A stretch of 32,463 nt of DNA, from positions 1 to 32,463 of the forward strand of contig NZ_JADNGN010000028.1 of assembly GCF_015553355.1 (NCBI RefSeq), in the 5' to 3' direction. Positions 17,064 through 25,086 of this stretch are shown here, piece after piece. The position numbers and the translations under genes were made by a program. The notes under the pieces were generated by a model. It saw only the letters and a list, made by a program, of their open reading frames with translations, had not been told where the DNA came from and did not search any database. Every line of letters begins with the position of its first letter. Position 1 is the stretch's first letter. This stretch comes from Collinsella aerofaciens. Lineage in GTDB: Bacteria > Actinomycetota > Coriobacteriia > Coriobacteriales > Coriobacteriaceae.

Positions 17064-17567
17064 CTATCTGCCACCCTCGACCCGCTTGGCCATCCAGGCG
17101 TGGGGCTGACCTTCATCCTCGTAACCTACCGGCGCGATCTGCGCGTAACCCGCCTTGGCATAGAGTGGCAGCACGTATTCCTGCGCATGCAGTTTTATGA
17201 GCTTGGCACCGGCATCACACGCGGCGGCATCACTGGCCTCGACGATCTTGCTCGCCAGACCGCGACGGCGCATGCTCGGCAGCACAGCCACGCGCCCCAT
17301 AATATAGGTCTCCCCCGCTGCGACGCCTTCGTCCAAGTCGCACGCCGGCGAAACCGGAGCCTCTGAATCTGCCGCGCGCTCAAGCTCTTCGGGAAACACG
17401 CGCGAGCAACCGGCAAGCTCGCCGTCTGCATAGAGCGTCACATGAATGCAGTTCGGATCCTCGTCGATAGCGTCGAACTCATTCTCGTAGCCCTGCTCGT
17501 CCATAAAAACGACGCGGCGCACCAGCGCCGCGTCATCAAAGCATCCCGTCTTAAGTTGGATATCCAT
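17064..17567 (-). CDS. GNAT N-acetyltransferase, ElaA-like
   Basis: Acetyl-CoA-dependent N-acyltransferase of the GNAT fold, 167 residues. FMDEQGYENEFDAIDEDP, then HVTLY, the acetyl-CoA loop VAVLPSMRRRGLASKIVE (consensus Q/RxxGxG/A) and the ending LYAKAGYAQI with DEGQPHAWM match the ElaA/YjcF branch. The start is ATG at 17567, where AAGGGG lies five bases upstream; a frame six codons longer has no ribosome site. The stop codon falls inside a GATAGGGACGTTCC motif that recurs in gaps of this window. It follows cpsB by about 40 bases on the same strand and might be read through from that operon. Substrate unknown. Confidence 0.88.
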   Translation of the reverse strand: MDIQLKTGCFDDAALVRRVVFMDEQGYENEFDAIDEDPNCIHVTLYADGELAGCSRVFPEELERAADSEAPVSPACDLDEGVAAGETYIMGRVAVLPSMRRRGLASKIVEASDAAACDAGAKLIKLHAQEYVLPLYAKAGYAQIAPVGYEDEGQPHAWMAKRVEGGR

Positions 17568-17606
17568 GGCTGCCCCTTCATTCAATGCGAACGTTAGGGA
17601 CAGATT

Positions 17607-18257
17607 TTAGCGAAAATGGGCTCCACGCACGCTAAACTTCGCGCGAGCCTTCGCCAGGCAGTCGTAATGACCCACGTTATGGGCATCGCTCGCGATGAAG
17701 CTGTACAGGTTCTGATCGAACAGACGCTGTGCCGGCTTTTTCTCGCGACCAAAGCGACCGCCGGCAATAAAGTCCGCCGAAGCCTGCAGCTTGCAGCCCA
17801 TATCGACCAGGCGCTCCGCCACGCTTACATCCTTTTGAACCGCACGATAGCGCTCAGGATGAGCGATAATCACCTGGTAACCACGGCACTGCAAATCGTA
17901 AATCGTGTTCTCGTACTCTCTAAACGCATACGCATCGGCATGCGTCGAAAGCTCGAGCAGAAACTCGTTGGTTCCATCGAAATGCAAGTGCTCCGCAGCA
18001 TCGATACCAAGCTCAACAAGCTTTCGATGGTTGACCTCGAAGCCCATCTGGAGCGGAAAACCGTCAGCGTTATCACGCAGCAGCTCAAAGGCATCCCACA
18101 TCTTGTCGTAATCAAAATAGGGATCACGGCAGTGAGGAGTGCAAACGATTCTGGTTACACCGGCCCGCTTGGCAGCCTCGAGCATCGCCAAGCTCTCATC
18201 GAGATCGGCGGCGCCGTCGTCTACACCCGGCAAGATATGGCAATGAATGTCACGCAT
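17607..18257 (-). CDS. CpsB/CapC-type tyrosine-protein phosphatase (PHP family)
   Basis: Manganese-dependent phosphotyrosine phosphatase of the PHP fold, acting on the BY-kinase encoded beside it. The 216-residue protein has DIHCHILPGVDDG (3-15), CTPH (39-42), IIAHPERY (130-137) and SDAHN (190-194), the metal-binding motifs of CpsB/YwqE. AAGG lies seven to eight bases before the ATG. It is last of a three-gene minus-strand operon (adaptor, kinase, phosphatase), 17 bases after the kinase gene. In Gram-positive bacteria this trio sets the kinase's phosphorylation cycle and so polysaccharide chain length or export; no glycosyltransferase, flippase or polymerase gene is in the window, so the target is unknown. 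Confidence 0.93.
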   Translation of the reverse strand: MRDIHCHILPGVDDGAADLDESLAMLEAAKRAGVTRIVCTPHCRDPYFDYDKMWDAFELLRDNADGFPLQMGFEVNHRKLVELGIDAAEHLHFDGTNEFLLELSTHADAYAFREYENTIYDLQCRGYQVIIAHPERYRAVQKDVSVAERLVDMGCKLQASADFIAGGRFGREKKPAQRLFDQNLYSFIASDAHNVGHYDCLAKARAKFSVRGAHFR

Positions 18258-18274
18258 AGGTCAGCCTTAATCAA

Positions 18275-19012
18275 CTAAACGTTTGCTCGGTTGGTGAAGA
18301 TGCCCTTTTTGGAAGTCCCCTGATCGTCGGAGCCCTTCTTCACCTTCTTACCGTCCTTGGTGTAGTAGGAGTAGTAGTACTCGCTGGTCTCGGTCTCGCA
18401 GTAGTTCATAACGGTACCGATGAGCTTGACCTTCTCGGACTTCTTAAGCTGACCGATGGCGTTGAGCGCCTCCTCGCGCTTGGTGAAATCCTCACGCACG
18501 ACAAAAAGCGCACCGTCGGTCAGACTTGCGATCTCGGCAGCATCGATGAAAGTGCCGACCGGGGGAGCATCAAAGATGACGTACTGGAACTTGGCGGACA
18601 GTGCCTTTACCAGCTTGGCAAAGCGGTGAGAGACGATGATGTCGGCAGGATTGGGAATATGCGGCTCGGCATCGAGGAAGTAGAAGTTCTTCTGACCCGT
18701 CTCGACAATTGCCTGGTCAATGGAGATCTGCTCGGAAAGAACCGCATAGAGTCCGCCGCGCGAACGAACGCCGAGCATATCGGAAAGGGACCTGCGGCGC
18801 ATATCGGCCTCGACCAGGAGCACGGACTTGCCGCTCGTGGCGATTGCCTGAGCAAGGTTAATGGAAACCGTAGACTTGCCCTCGTTGGGAATCGAGGAGG
18901 TAACGGTGATGGTGCGAATGGGGTCGTCCACACTCGCAAAGCGGATGTTGGCCAGAAGGGTCTTGGCGGCATTCTGTACAACGAGCTTATCGGTGTTCTT
19001 TGCCTTAGCCAT
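18275..19012 (-). CDS. CpsD-type bacterial tyrosine kinase
   Basis: Cytoplasmic BY-kinase, autophosphorylating on a tyrosine cluster when bound to its membrane adaptor. In 245 residues: Walker A SSIPNEGKST (39-48), Walker A' LLVEADMR (65-72), Walker B YVIFDAP (144-150), and a C-terminal cluster YYYSYY at 212-217, typical of CpsD/YwqD. After the cluster it runs on in a Lys/Gly-rich tail of about 28 residues, longer than usual in CpsD. AAAGGTGG lies nine bases before the ATG and the start follows the CpsC stop by only two bases, so the two are translationally linked. Confidence 0.95.
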   Translation of the reverse strand: MAKAKNTDKLVVQNAAKTLLANIRFASVDDPIRTITVTSSIPNEGKSTVSINLAQAIATSGKSVLLVEADMRRRSLSDMLGVRSRGGLYAVLSEQISIDQAIVETGQKNFYFLDAEPHIPNPADIIVSHRFAKLVKALSAKFQYVIFDAPPVGTFIDAAEIASLTDGALFVVREDFTKREEALNAIGQLKKSEKVKLIGTVMNYCETETSEYYYSYYTKDGKKVKKGSDDQGTSKKGIFTNRANV

Positions 19013-19014
19013 GC

Positions 19015-19671
19015 CTATTTACCACCTTTCATAGCCGGAATTCGGCCAACAACGGGAATACCCAGGAGCTCTTCTGCCTCTTCGGCACCGCGGATGCGGG
19101 TGTTGAGCATGTCTGCCAAAACGACATAGGCAACTGCGATAAAGATGCCCGCGAGGAACGCGACAGCAACGTACAGCATACGCTTGGGACCGCTGGGGGC
19201 TTCGGGGGTCTTAGCCTCGTCGATAACGTTGATGCTCTGGGCAGCGCCGACGTTCTGAGCGACCGTACTCACCGAGCTGGCCATGGCCTTTGCGACCTTA
19301 GCCGTCTCCTTGGCATCGGTGCCGGTAACCGAAAGCGTAATGACACGCGTGGTGGTCTCGGAGGAAACAGACACCTTGTAGTCATCCAGATCGGTGAGGC
19401 CCAGTTCCTTGGCGGCGCCGCTCTTAACGCTATCGCTATCCAGCAGCGTGGCGATATCGTTGGAAAGCATCTGACTCGCCGAGAGATCGTTGTAGCTCAT
19501 CTGACCGCTATCGTCGGTCTTGGCGAGAATGTACATGCTCGTCGTCGCGGTATAGGTGTTGTCCATCGCAACGAAGGACACGATGCCCATGGCGATCGCG
19601 CAGACCACCGGAAGGGTGATGACCAGCTGAAGGTGCTTCTTCAGCAGCTGGAACAGTTCGAGAAGGGTCAT
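19015..19671 (-). CDS. CpsC/Wzz-type chain-length determinant, kinase adaptor
   Basis: Membrane adaptor that activates the adjacent kinase and controls polysaccharide length. The 218-residue product has the Wzz plan: helix at about 14-36, an extracytoplasmic domain of about 130 residues (begins NTYTATTSMYILAK), the proline-rich PEAPSGPKR before a second helix (about 170-192), and a short cytoplasmic tail (RIRGAEEAEELLGIPVVGRI) that in CpsC contacts the kinase. AAAGG lies eight bases before the ATG. First gene of the cpsC-cpsD-cpsB operon; a TTTACA-17-TGTATA promoter is 80 bases upstream. Confidence 0.94.
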   Translation of the reverse strand: MTLLELFQLLKKHLQLVITLPVVCAIAMGIVSFVAMDNTYTATTSMYILAKTDDSGQMSYNDLSASQMLSNDIATLLDSDSVKSGAAKELGLTDLDDYKVSVSSETTTRVITLSVTGTDAKETAKVAKAMASSVSTVAQNVGAAQSINVIDEAKTPEAPSGPKRMLYVAVAFLAGIFIAVAYVVLADMLNTRIRGAEEAEELLGIPVVGRIPAMKGGK

Positions 19672-19751
19672 GCAGCTTGCCTTTCATTTCCCCAGTTCGG
19701 ATTGACAAAACTGTTCGTATGTTATCGCATCTTTTTACCGAGACCAAACTC

Positions 19752-19780
19752 TATACATAAGAAACAGGCTCTCCTGTAAA
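19752..19780 (-). promoter_or_regulatory. cps operon promoter with palindrome in its spacer
   Basis: Minus-strand TTTACA (19775-19780) and TGTATA (19752-19757) are exactly 17 bases apart, upstream of cpsC. The spacer contains the perfect dyad ACAGG-CTCT-CCTGT (19764-19777), well placed for a repressor or a MerR-like spacer-binding activator (inference). Confidence 0.6.
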
Positions 19781-19812
19781 AATGTCGGAAGCAATCGTAA
19801 AATTGCACAACA

Positions 19813-19841
19813 ACGCCGCACCCGAAAGTCAAATGCGGCGT
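19813..19841 (-). terminator. terminator of the pstB-phoBR unit
   Basis: ACGCCGCA pairs with TGCGGCGT over a 13-base loop; on minus it is followed by TGTTGTGCAATTTT. It is 26 bases beyond the sensor kinase stop. Confidence 0.55.
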
Positions 19842-19866
19842 CTGCATCAATATCTATGTTGTATCG

Positions 19867-21291
19867 CTATGCGAATGGCTCGTCCTGCTGTATGGGAAAC
19901 GTCACCGTAATGGTGGTTCCCACGCCCAACGCGCTCGACAAATCGAGCGTGGCGTGATGATACAGGGCCGCATGCTTGACAATGGCAAGCCCCAGGCCGG
20001 TTCCGCCGCGTGCCTTGGACCTACTCTTGTCCACGCGATAGAACCGCTCAAATACCTTGCCCTGTTCTTCAGGCGCGATACCGATTCCCGTGTCGGCGAC
20101 CGCGAGGAACGGATGGCCTTCGTCGTTGGTGCCGCACTGCAGCGTAACCGTACCGCCGGGCCGATTGTAGCGGATGGCGTTGCTTGCCAGATTATAGATG
20201 AGCTCGTCGATCAAGCGCGACACGCCTTCGATGACCACAGGCTTGGTCTCATGACTTATCGTCACATTCGCCTGACGGGCGACCTGTTCAAGACGCTGCT
20301 CAACCGCGTAGATGGCACGCGAGAGCTCAATAGGCTCCGTGGACCCAATGGGCACCGCCTCGCCCTCAGTTGCACGCTCGGCCTCGTCCAAGTTAGACAG
20401 CGTAAGGATGTCGTTGACGAGCGCCGCCAAGCGGCCTGCCTCACGATAGATGCGACCGCCAAAGTTGCGCAGGTCGTCCCCGCCCTCGACCATGCCGTTT
20501 GCGATGAGCTCGGCATAGCCCGAAATCGCCGTAAGCGGCGTCTTGAGCTCATGGGTGATATTCGCCGTGAACTCGCGGCGCATACGTTCGTTGTCCGCCA
20601 GCACCGCCATTTGGCGCTTGAGTTCCTGGCGCTGCGACTCGATACGCTCAAGCATGGGGACCATCTCGGCATAGGCGTGCTCATAGCTACGGCGTGGGTG
20701 GTCCAAATCCACCTCTTGCAACGGCGCGATGATGGCACGGGACTCGCGGCGCGCCATAAAAAACGAGAGTACCGCACCCGCTGCTGCGATAAGCAGCAGC
20801 GGCGCCACCATCGACAGCAAAATCGCCGCAACGCCAGGCTGGGCCTGCGCCAAGCGGACAACCTGGCCGTTATCAAGGGCGACGGCGCAATACAGCATAA
20901 TCTCGTCGAGCGTAGAGCTTGCGCGCTCCGCGGAGCCCGAACCGCTCTCAAGGGCCTCAACGACCTCGGGGCGATCGCCATGGTTGGGCAACATGGAAGG
21001 AGACGCCTCGTTGTCGTAGGCGACCGATCCATCCCTGTTGATCAGCGTGATACGAAGGTCCTCGCGATCGAGGCTTCGCAAAAATGCGATGGGTTCCTTC
21101 TGCTCGTTTAAGGCGGCGGCAATAAGCTCGGTTTCTTGCGAAAGGTTGGCACTCGTGGCATCTGCCAAGGTGTTTTGCACAAAGAACGCACCCAACACCG
21201 TAAACGCCAAAATGACGGACATTGCGCAGACAAATATCGTCGCAAACACGCGATGCGAGAGCGTGTGTTTTCCCTGAGGGGCAAAGACCAC
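19867..21291 (-). CDS. PhoR-like sensor histidine kinase
   Basis: Membrane sensor kinase of 474 residues: helix about 14-38, an extracytoplasmic sensor region of some 115 residues, second helix about 154-178, a linker, then the H-box FTANITHELKTPL with His247, the N-box ELIYNLASNAIRY, G1 DTGIGI and G2 GGTGLGLAIVKH. The arrangement and FTANITHELKTPLTAI are typical of PhoR/WalK-type kinases. The start is GTG at 21291, three bases after the regulator's stop, with GGAGGAG spanning that stop, so the pair is coupled. Because pstB is directly upstream, a role in phosphate sensing is likely but inferred from position. Confidence 0.93.
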   Translation of the reverse strand: MVFAPQGKHTLSHRVFATIFVCAMSVILAFTVLGAFFVQNTLADATSANLSQETELIAAALNEQKEPIAFLRSLDREDLRITLINRDGSVAYDNEASPSMLPNHGDRPEVVEALESGSGSAERASSTLDEIMLYCAVALDNGQVVRLAQAQPGVAAILLSMVAPLLLIAAAGAVLSFFMARRESRAIIAPLQEVDLDHPRRSYEHAYAEMVPMLERIESQRQELKRQMAVLADNERMRREFTANITHELKTPLTAISGYAELIANGMVEGGDDLRNFGGRIYREAGRLAALVNDILTLSNLDEAERATEGEAVPIGSTEPIELSRAIYAVEQRLEQVARQANVTISHETKPVVIEGVSRLIDELIYNLASNAIRYNRPGGTVTLQCGTNDEGHPFLAVADTGIGIAPEEQGKVFERFYRVDKSRSKARGGTGLGLAIVKHAALYHHATLDLSSALGVGTTITVTFPIQQDEPFA

Positions 21292-21294
21292 GGG

Positions 21295-22023
21295 CTACTC
21301 CTCCGTTGCGGCGTCCGCGATGCCGGCATCTTCGGTATCGCCACCAGCGGAAGGCTCGGCCAGACGATAGCCCACGCCGCGCACTGTCTCGATAGCGCTG
21401 GCACGCTCGCCGAGCTTTTGGCGAAGCGTCTGTACGTGAACGTCGACGGTACGCGAGCCGCCATCGAAGTCCCAGCCCCACACGCTCTGCAGCAGCGACT
21501 CGCGAGTAAAGACCACACCGGGTTTGCGCATAAGATACTCGAGCAAATCGAACTCGCGCAAAGTAAGCTTGAGTGGCTCACCGGCAACGGTCACCTCGCG
21601 ATGGCTGGGCGAAAGCACGATATCGCCCACGCTGAGCACATCACTCACCTGCTTGACCATACCGCCGCGGCGCAGCAGCGCACGGCAACGGCTGGCAAGC
21701 TCCATGAGCGAAAACGGCTTAGTCAGATAATCGTCGGCACCGCCATCGAGCGCCATCACCTTATCGAGCTCGGTATCTTTGGCGGTGAGCATCATGATGG
21801 GCACCGTCGCCGTCAGGCGGTCGGCGCGCAGGCGACGCATAATTGCCAAACCGTCGGTATCGGGCAGCATGATGTCGAGCAGGACGGCATCGGGTACCCG
21901 TCGCGCCACGGCGGCCTTAAACTCGCCATCGCACGAAAAGCCTTCGGCCTCGATTCCCTGCTTGCGCAGTGCATAGACCGTCAAATCCCTGATGTTGTCA
22001 TCGTCCTCGACGTAATAGATCAT
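21295..22023 (-). CDS. PhoB-like response regulator (OmpR family)
   Basis: DNA-binding response regulator of 242 residues: receiver with acidic cluster EDDD (6-9), phospho-acceptor Asp50 in LLDIMLPD, Thr80 and Lys102; then an OmpR/PhoB winged helix ending RTVDVHVQTLRQKLG and TVRGVGYRL. A 20-residue Ala/Asp/Glu tail follows. The start is ATG at 22023, with AAAGGGG six bases upstream; a longer frame starting at 22047 lacks a ribosome site. It lies 64 bases after pstB and is followed at once by its kinase. Phosphate control is inferred from that neighbour. Confidence 0.93.
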   Translation of the reverse strand: MIYYVEDDDNIRDLTVYALRKQGIEAEGFSCDGEFKAAVARRVPDAVLLDIMLPDTDGLAIMRRLRADRLTATVPIMMLTAKDTELDKVMALDGGADDYLTKPFSLMELASRCRALLRRGGMVKQVSDVLSVGDIVLSPSHREVTVAGEPLKLTLREFDLLEYLMRKPGVVFTRESLLQSVWGWDFDGGSRTVDVHVQTLRQKLGERASAIETVRGVGYRLAEPSAGGDTEDAGIADAATEE

Positions 22024-22063
22024 GTTGAACCCCTTTGCGGCCGGCATGACCGCATCTTAACCC

Positions 22064-22077
22064 TAAAGGTACCTTTA
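22064..22077. promoter_or_regulatory. 14-base perfect palindrome between pstB and the regulator
   Basis: TAAAGGTACCTTTA is self-complementary throughout and sits in the 64-base gap, 41 bases upstream of the regulator start. It could be an operator for autoregulation; it is too short and lacks a T-run to be a good terminator. Confidence 0.35.
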
Positions 22078-22087
22078 CTAGATGGTA

Positions 22088-22963
22088 TCAGCCAAAACGT
22101 CCCGTTAAATAATCCGCCGTGCGCGGGTCGGTGGGATTTTTGAAGAGCTGAGCGGTGGGTGCGTGCTCCACTAACTCGCCCAGCAAGAAAAACGCGACCG
22201 AGTCGGAGATGCGCGCCGCCTGCTGCATATTGTGCGTAACGACCACGAGCGTGCAGGTCTCTTTGAGCTCGCAGGCCAGCTGCTCCACCACCAGCGTCGA
22301 CACAGGGTCGAGTGCCGAGGTCGGCTCGTCCATCAGCAGAATGTCGGGCTGCACGGCAAGTGCGCGGGCGATGCACAGGCGCTGCTGCTGTCCACCCGAA
22401 AGACCCAGGCCCGACTCCTTGAGCTTGTCCTTGACCTCATCCCATAGCGCAGCGCGACGAAGGGAATCCTCGACCAGCCCATCCAGCACAGCGCGATCGC
22501 GCACGCCCATGCCGCGCGGCCCATAGGCGACGTTGTCGTAGATGCTCATGGGAAACGGGTTGGGGCGCTGGAACACCATGCCCACGCGCTGGCGCAAACG
22601 GCAGATGTCGTAATCGCCCAGGATATCTTGACCATCGAGCGCAATCTTGCCCTCGATGCGGCAATCCTTGATGCCGTCGTTCATGCGGTTAAAGCAGCGC
22701 AGCAACGTGGACTTTCCGCAGCCCGAAGGCCCGATGAACGAGGTGATCTGCTTGTCGCGGATCTTGATATTCACGTCCTTGAGCGCATGATGGTCGCCAT
22801 AGAACAGGTCGAGGCCCTCGACATCGATGCGCGTCGGCGAGGCGGCAAGATCCTCTGCCGTGGGGCGAGTCGCATCCCCAACCTCGCGCTCGTGCGCGGC
22901 CTCGGCCTGCGCTTCCATGAGTTCTTCAAGCTCCGTGGGCTCCACAGCCGCAGCAGCCGTCAT
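22088..22963 (-). CDS. pstB: phosphate ABC transporter ATP-binding protein
   Basis: Cytoplasmic ATPase of the high-affinity phosphate importer. In 291 residues: Walker [10 protein letters not shown] (78-86), Q-loop with [20 protein letters not shown], typical only of PstB, signature LSGGQQQR (188-195), Walker [14 protein letters not shown] (208-220) and switch His244 ([11 protein letters not shown]). It carries an N-terminal extension of about 43 acidic/Ala-rich residues absent from most PstB proteins of about 250-260 residues. The start is ATG at 22963, with GGAGG eight bases upstream. Unusually, pstS, pstC, pstA and phoU are not adjacent: upstream is a VanS-like kinase, downstream the PhoB/PhoR-like pair. 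It has its own -35 TTGACA. Confidence 0.96.
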   Translation of the reverse strand: MTAAAAVEPTELEELMEAQAEAAHEREVGDATRPTAEDLAASPTRIDVEGLDLFYGDHHALKDVNIKIRDKQITSFIGPSGCGKSTLLRCFNRMNDGIKDCRIEGKIALDGQDILGDYDICRLRQRVGMVFQRPNPFPMSIYDNVAYGPRGMGVRDRAVLDGLVEDSLRRAALWDEVKDKLKESGLGLSGGQQQRLCIARALAVQPDILLMDEPTSALDPVSTLVVEQLACELKETCTLVVVTHNMQQAARISDSVAFFLLGELVEHAPTAQLFKNPTDPRTADYLTGRFG

Positions 22964-22978
22964 ACCGCATACCTCCAC

Positions 22979-23004
22979 ATCGATATCAATTCAGCAGTAT
23001 CGAT
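22979..23004. promoter_or_regulatory. inverted repeat in the pstB leader
   Basis: Perfect 7-bp arms ATCGATA and TATCGAT with a 12-base spacer, 16-41 bases before the pstB start, downstream of its probable promoter. It may be a regulator site; I cannot match it to a known Pho box. Confidence 0.3.
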
Positions 23005-23018
23005 AGTAGAAATCGCGG

Positions 23019-23045
23019 CTCATATGCACGTGAGCGCATTGTCAA
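23019..23045 (-). promoter_or_regulatory. pstB promoter candidate
   Basis: A perfect -35 TTGACA (23040-23045) lies just after the VanS-like stop codon. The best -10 is TATGAG (23019-23024) at a short 15-base spacing, so an activator may be needed. It would separate pstB-phoBR from the upstream pair. Confidence 0.4.
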
Positions 23046-23066
23046 GTGTTTGTAAGGGCACGCTGG

Positions 23067-24305
23067 CTATGCGGCGGGCAGCTCGATGGTGAATATCGTG
23101 TGTTCGGGCGTCGATTCACATGCAACGGTACCGCCGTGCGCGCATACGATCTCCTTGGCGATGGCAAGCCCCAGTCCAGCGCCGCCGCGATTGGTCGCAC
23201 GCGCCGCATCCAGGCGATAGAACTTCTCAAAGATCACCTTGAGCTTTGCCTCAGGGATGGGATCGCCCTGATTGATAAAGCGCACGCGCACGCCACCGCC
23301 GTCCCGGCGTCTGGCCTCGATCGTGATGTTCGAGCCCTCATAGCTATAGGCAACGGCGTTTTTCATGATGTTGTTGAACACGCGAGCCATCTTGTCGCCA
23401 TCCACGAGCACCGTCAGGTCCTCGCGAATATCAACTTGGGCTTCCTTATGCTGCTCGTTGAGGATGGGATAGAACTCGTCAGCCACCTGAGCCAGCAGCA
23501 ACCCCAGATCAACATAGCCGCGCGTGAGCACGATATCGTGGAAGTCAAAGCGCGTGATATCGAAGAACTCTTCGATGAGTGCATCGAGCCGGTGCGCCTT
23601 GTCGAGAGCCACGCCCGTAAAGTGCGCACGTTGCTCAACCGGCAGCTCAGGAGCCTCTTGCAGCAGCGAAAGATAGCCCACCACACTGGCAAGCGGGGTG
23701 CGTAGGTCATGTGCCAAGTACGTGACCAAATCGTCCTTGCGATGCGACTCGTCACGCAGAGCTTGCTGCACCTTGCGCTCACGGTCACGCACGCGGTTAA
23801 GGGCGCCCTCGACCTCCAAGAAGTCGCCGTCAATGTTGTCCCAGGTGTCGGGGTGATCGATCAGGCGATCTTGAATACGAGCGGCCAGCACACAATCGGC
23901 ATGCTGCTCGCCCTGTTCGTAGCCCTGGTAGTACAGGGCGCGGCCGCACAAGAACAGCACGCACGCGGCAAGCGCCAGCACAAAGCCAAGCATGTTGAAT
24001 ACAAAGCCGGCATCGAACAGCACCGGCCCTTCGATGCCGCCGAGCGCCATGGCGCCAATCGCCAACGTCATGGCCCACGCGGCGCCGCCAATCACCATGC
24101 AGCGGCGCACGATCTCAAATCGATCGATCAGCAAAAAGCCGACAAGCAGCACCGCCAAGATTCCAGCGATGTTATCAATGCCAATCAGCAGCAGGCTCAG
24201 CAAAAAGAGCAGCACCGTTGCAAGCGCGCGGTTGTCGACGACCGACCTCACGTATTCAAAGAGTCGATCGGGCACCTCGAACGCTTGTCTATCGTCTTTT
24301 GTCAT
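23067..24305 (-). CDS. VanS-like sensor histidine kinase
   Basis: Membrane histidine kinase, 412 residues. The kinase core closely follows VanS of the vanA type: YLAHDLRTPLASVVGYLSLL with His199, then EAPELPVEQ, DALIEEFFDITRF, VFNNIMKNAVAYS (N-box), VIFEKFYRLDAARA and GGAGLGLAIAKEI. The input half differs: about four helices (near 27-43, 45-60, 69-89, 101-121) with very short outer loops, where VanS has two helices and a small outer domain. The start is ATG at 24305, with GAGG eight bases upstream; a longer frame overlaps the regulator gene and has no ribosome site. Its ligand is unknown; a cell-wall or glycopeptide-type signal is inferred from the core and the adjacent D,D-carboxypeptidase. 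Confidence 0.92.
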   Translation of the reverse strand: MTKDDRQAFEVPDRLFEYVRSVVDNRALATVLLFLLSLLLIGIDNIAGILAVLLVGFLLIDRFEIVRRCMVIGGAAWAMTLAIGAMALGGIEGPVLFDAGFVFNMLGFVLALAACVLFLCGRALYYQGYEQGEQHADCVLAARIQDRLIDHPDTWDNIDGDFLEVEGALNRVRDRERKVQQALRDESHRKDDLVTYLAHDLRTPLASVVGYLSLLQEAPELPVEQRAHFTGVALDKAHRLDALIEEFFDITRFDFHDIVLTRGYVDLGLLLAQVADEFYPILNEQHKEAQVDIREDLTVLVDGDKMARVFNNIMKNAVAYSYEGSNITIEARRRDGGGVRVRFINQGDPIPEAKLKVIFEKFYRLDAARATNRGGAGLGLAIAKEIVCAHGGTVACESTPEHTIFTIELPAA

Positions 24306-24331
24306 ATCAAGATCCTCACAAGCGAAAAGCG

Positions 24332-25027
24332 TTATTCGATTATGTAGCCGACGCCCCAGACGTTTTTGATAAAGCGCGGCTTTTGTGCGTCGTCGCCAAT
24401 CTTTTCGCGCAAGTGGCGAATGTGCACCATCACCGTATTGTTGGAGCCGGGCATAAAATCCTCGTTCCACACCGCACGGAACAGGTCCTCCACGGCCACC
24501 ACGCTGCCGCGATGCTCGACCAGATACAGCAAGATTGAATACTCGGTGGGTGTGAGGCGTACCGGTGCACCGTCCACCGTCACGGAACGAGCGTCGCGGT
24601 TGATCTCCAAGCCGTCGAGCTGAATGGTCGGCGACTCGGCCGCCTGTGCACGGCTACCGTAGCTGGTGTAGCGGCGAAGCTGAGCGTGCACGCGCGCGAC
24701 GAGCTCCAGCGGACGAAACGGCTTAACCACGTAATCGTCCGCGCCAAGCGAAAGGCCCTCGATCTTGTCTTGCTGGGCATCGCGCGCCGTCAGCATGATC
24801 ACAGGATAGGTATGGCTGGAACGGATCGTACGCAGCAGCTCAAACCCATCGATATCGGGCAGCATGACATCCAGCAGCGCCAGATCGAACTCCTGCTCCA
24901 AGATTGCCTTGGCAGCATCGGCCCCGCTATAGGCAATCTGGACGTCAAAGCCTTCTTTTGTAAGGTAGATGCCCACTAGGTCGGCAATGGCCTTCTCGTC
25001 ATCAACTACCAGTATGCGCTCGTTCAT
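24332..25027 (-). CDS. VanR-like response regulator (OmpR family)
   Basis: Response regulator of 231 residues. Receiver: DDE (9-11), phospho-acceptor Asp53 in LLDVMLPD, Thr80, Lys102 in KPFRPLELVARV. The C-terminal winged helix contains LTPTEYSILLYLVEHRG, SNNTVMVHIRHLREKIGDD and VWGVGYIIE; these match VanR (LTPTEFSIL, SNNTITVHIRHLREK, VWGCGYKIE) far better than PhoB or WalR. GAGGAG lies five bases before the ATG. It is followed after 26 bases by the VanS-like kinase and is divergent from the carboxypeptidase gene. No vanH, vanA or vanX-type ligase genes are in the window, so glycopeptide resistance itself is not implied. Confidence 0.93.
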   Translation of the reverse strand: MNERILVVDDEKAIADLVGIYLTKEGFDVQIAYSGADAAKAILEQEFDLALLDVMLPDIDGFELLRTIRSSHTYPVIMLTARDAQQDKIEGLSLGADDYVVKPFRPLELVARVHAQLRRYTSYGSRAQAAESPTIQLDGLEINRDARSVTVDGAPVRLTPTEYSILLYLVEHRGSVVAVEDLFRAVWNEDFMPGSNNTVMVHIRHLREKIGDDAQKPRFIKNVWGVGYIIE

Positions 25028-25047
25028 GCGTGCTCCTCTCGCGCTCC

Positions 25048-25076
25048 ATTATGCCCGAGGGGGCGCCCGTCACACA
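25048..25076 (-). promoter_or_regulatory. promoter of the VanRS-like pair
   Basis: CATAAT (25048-25053) is 17 bases from a poor -35 TGTGTG (25071-25076), 20 bases before the start codon. A weak -35 directly beside a dyad suggests activation by the regulator. Confidence 0.45.
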
Positions 25077-25086
25077 CAACAAGCGT

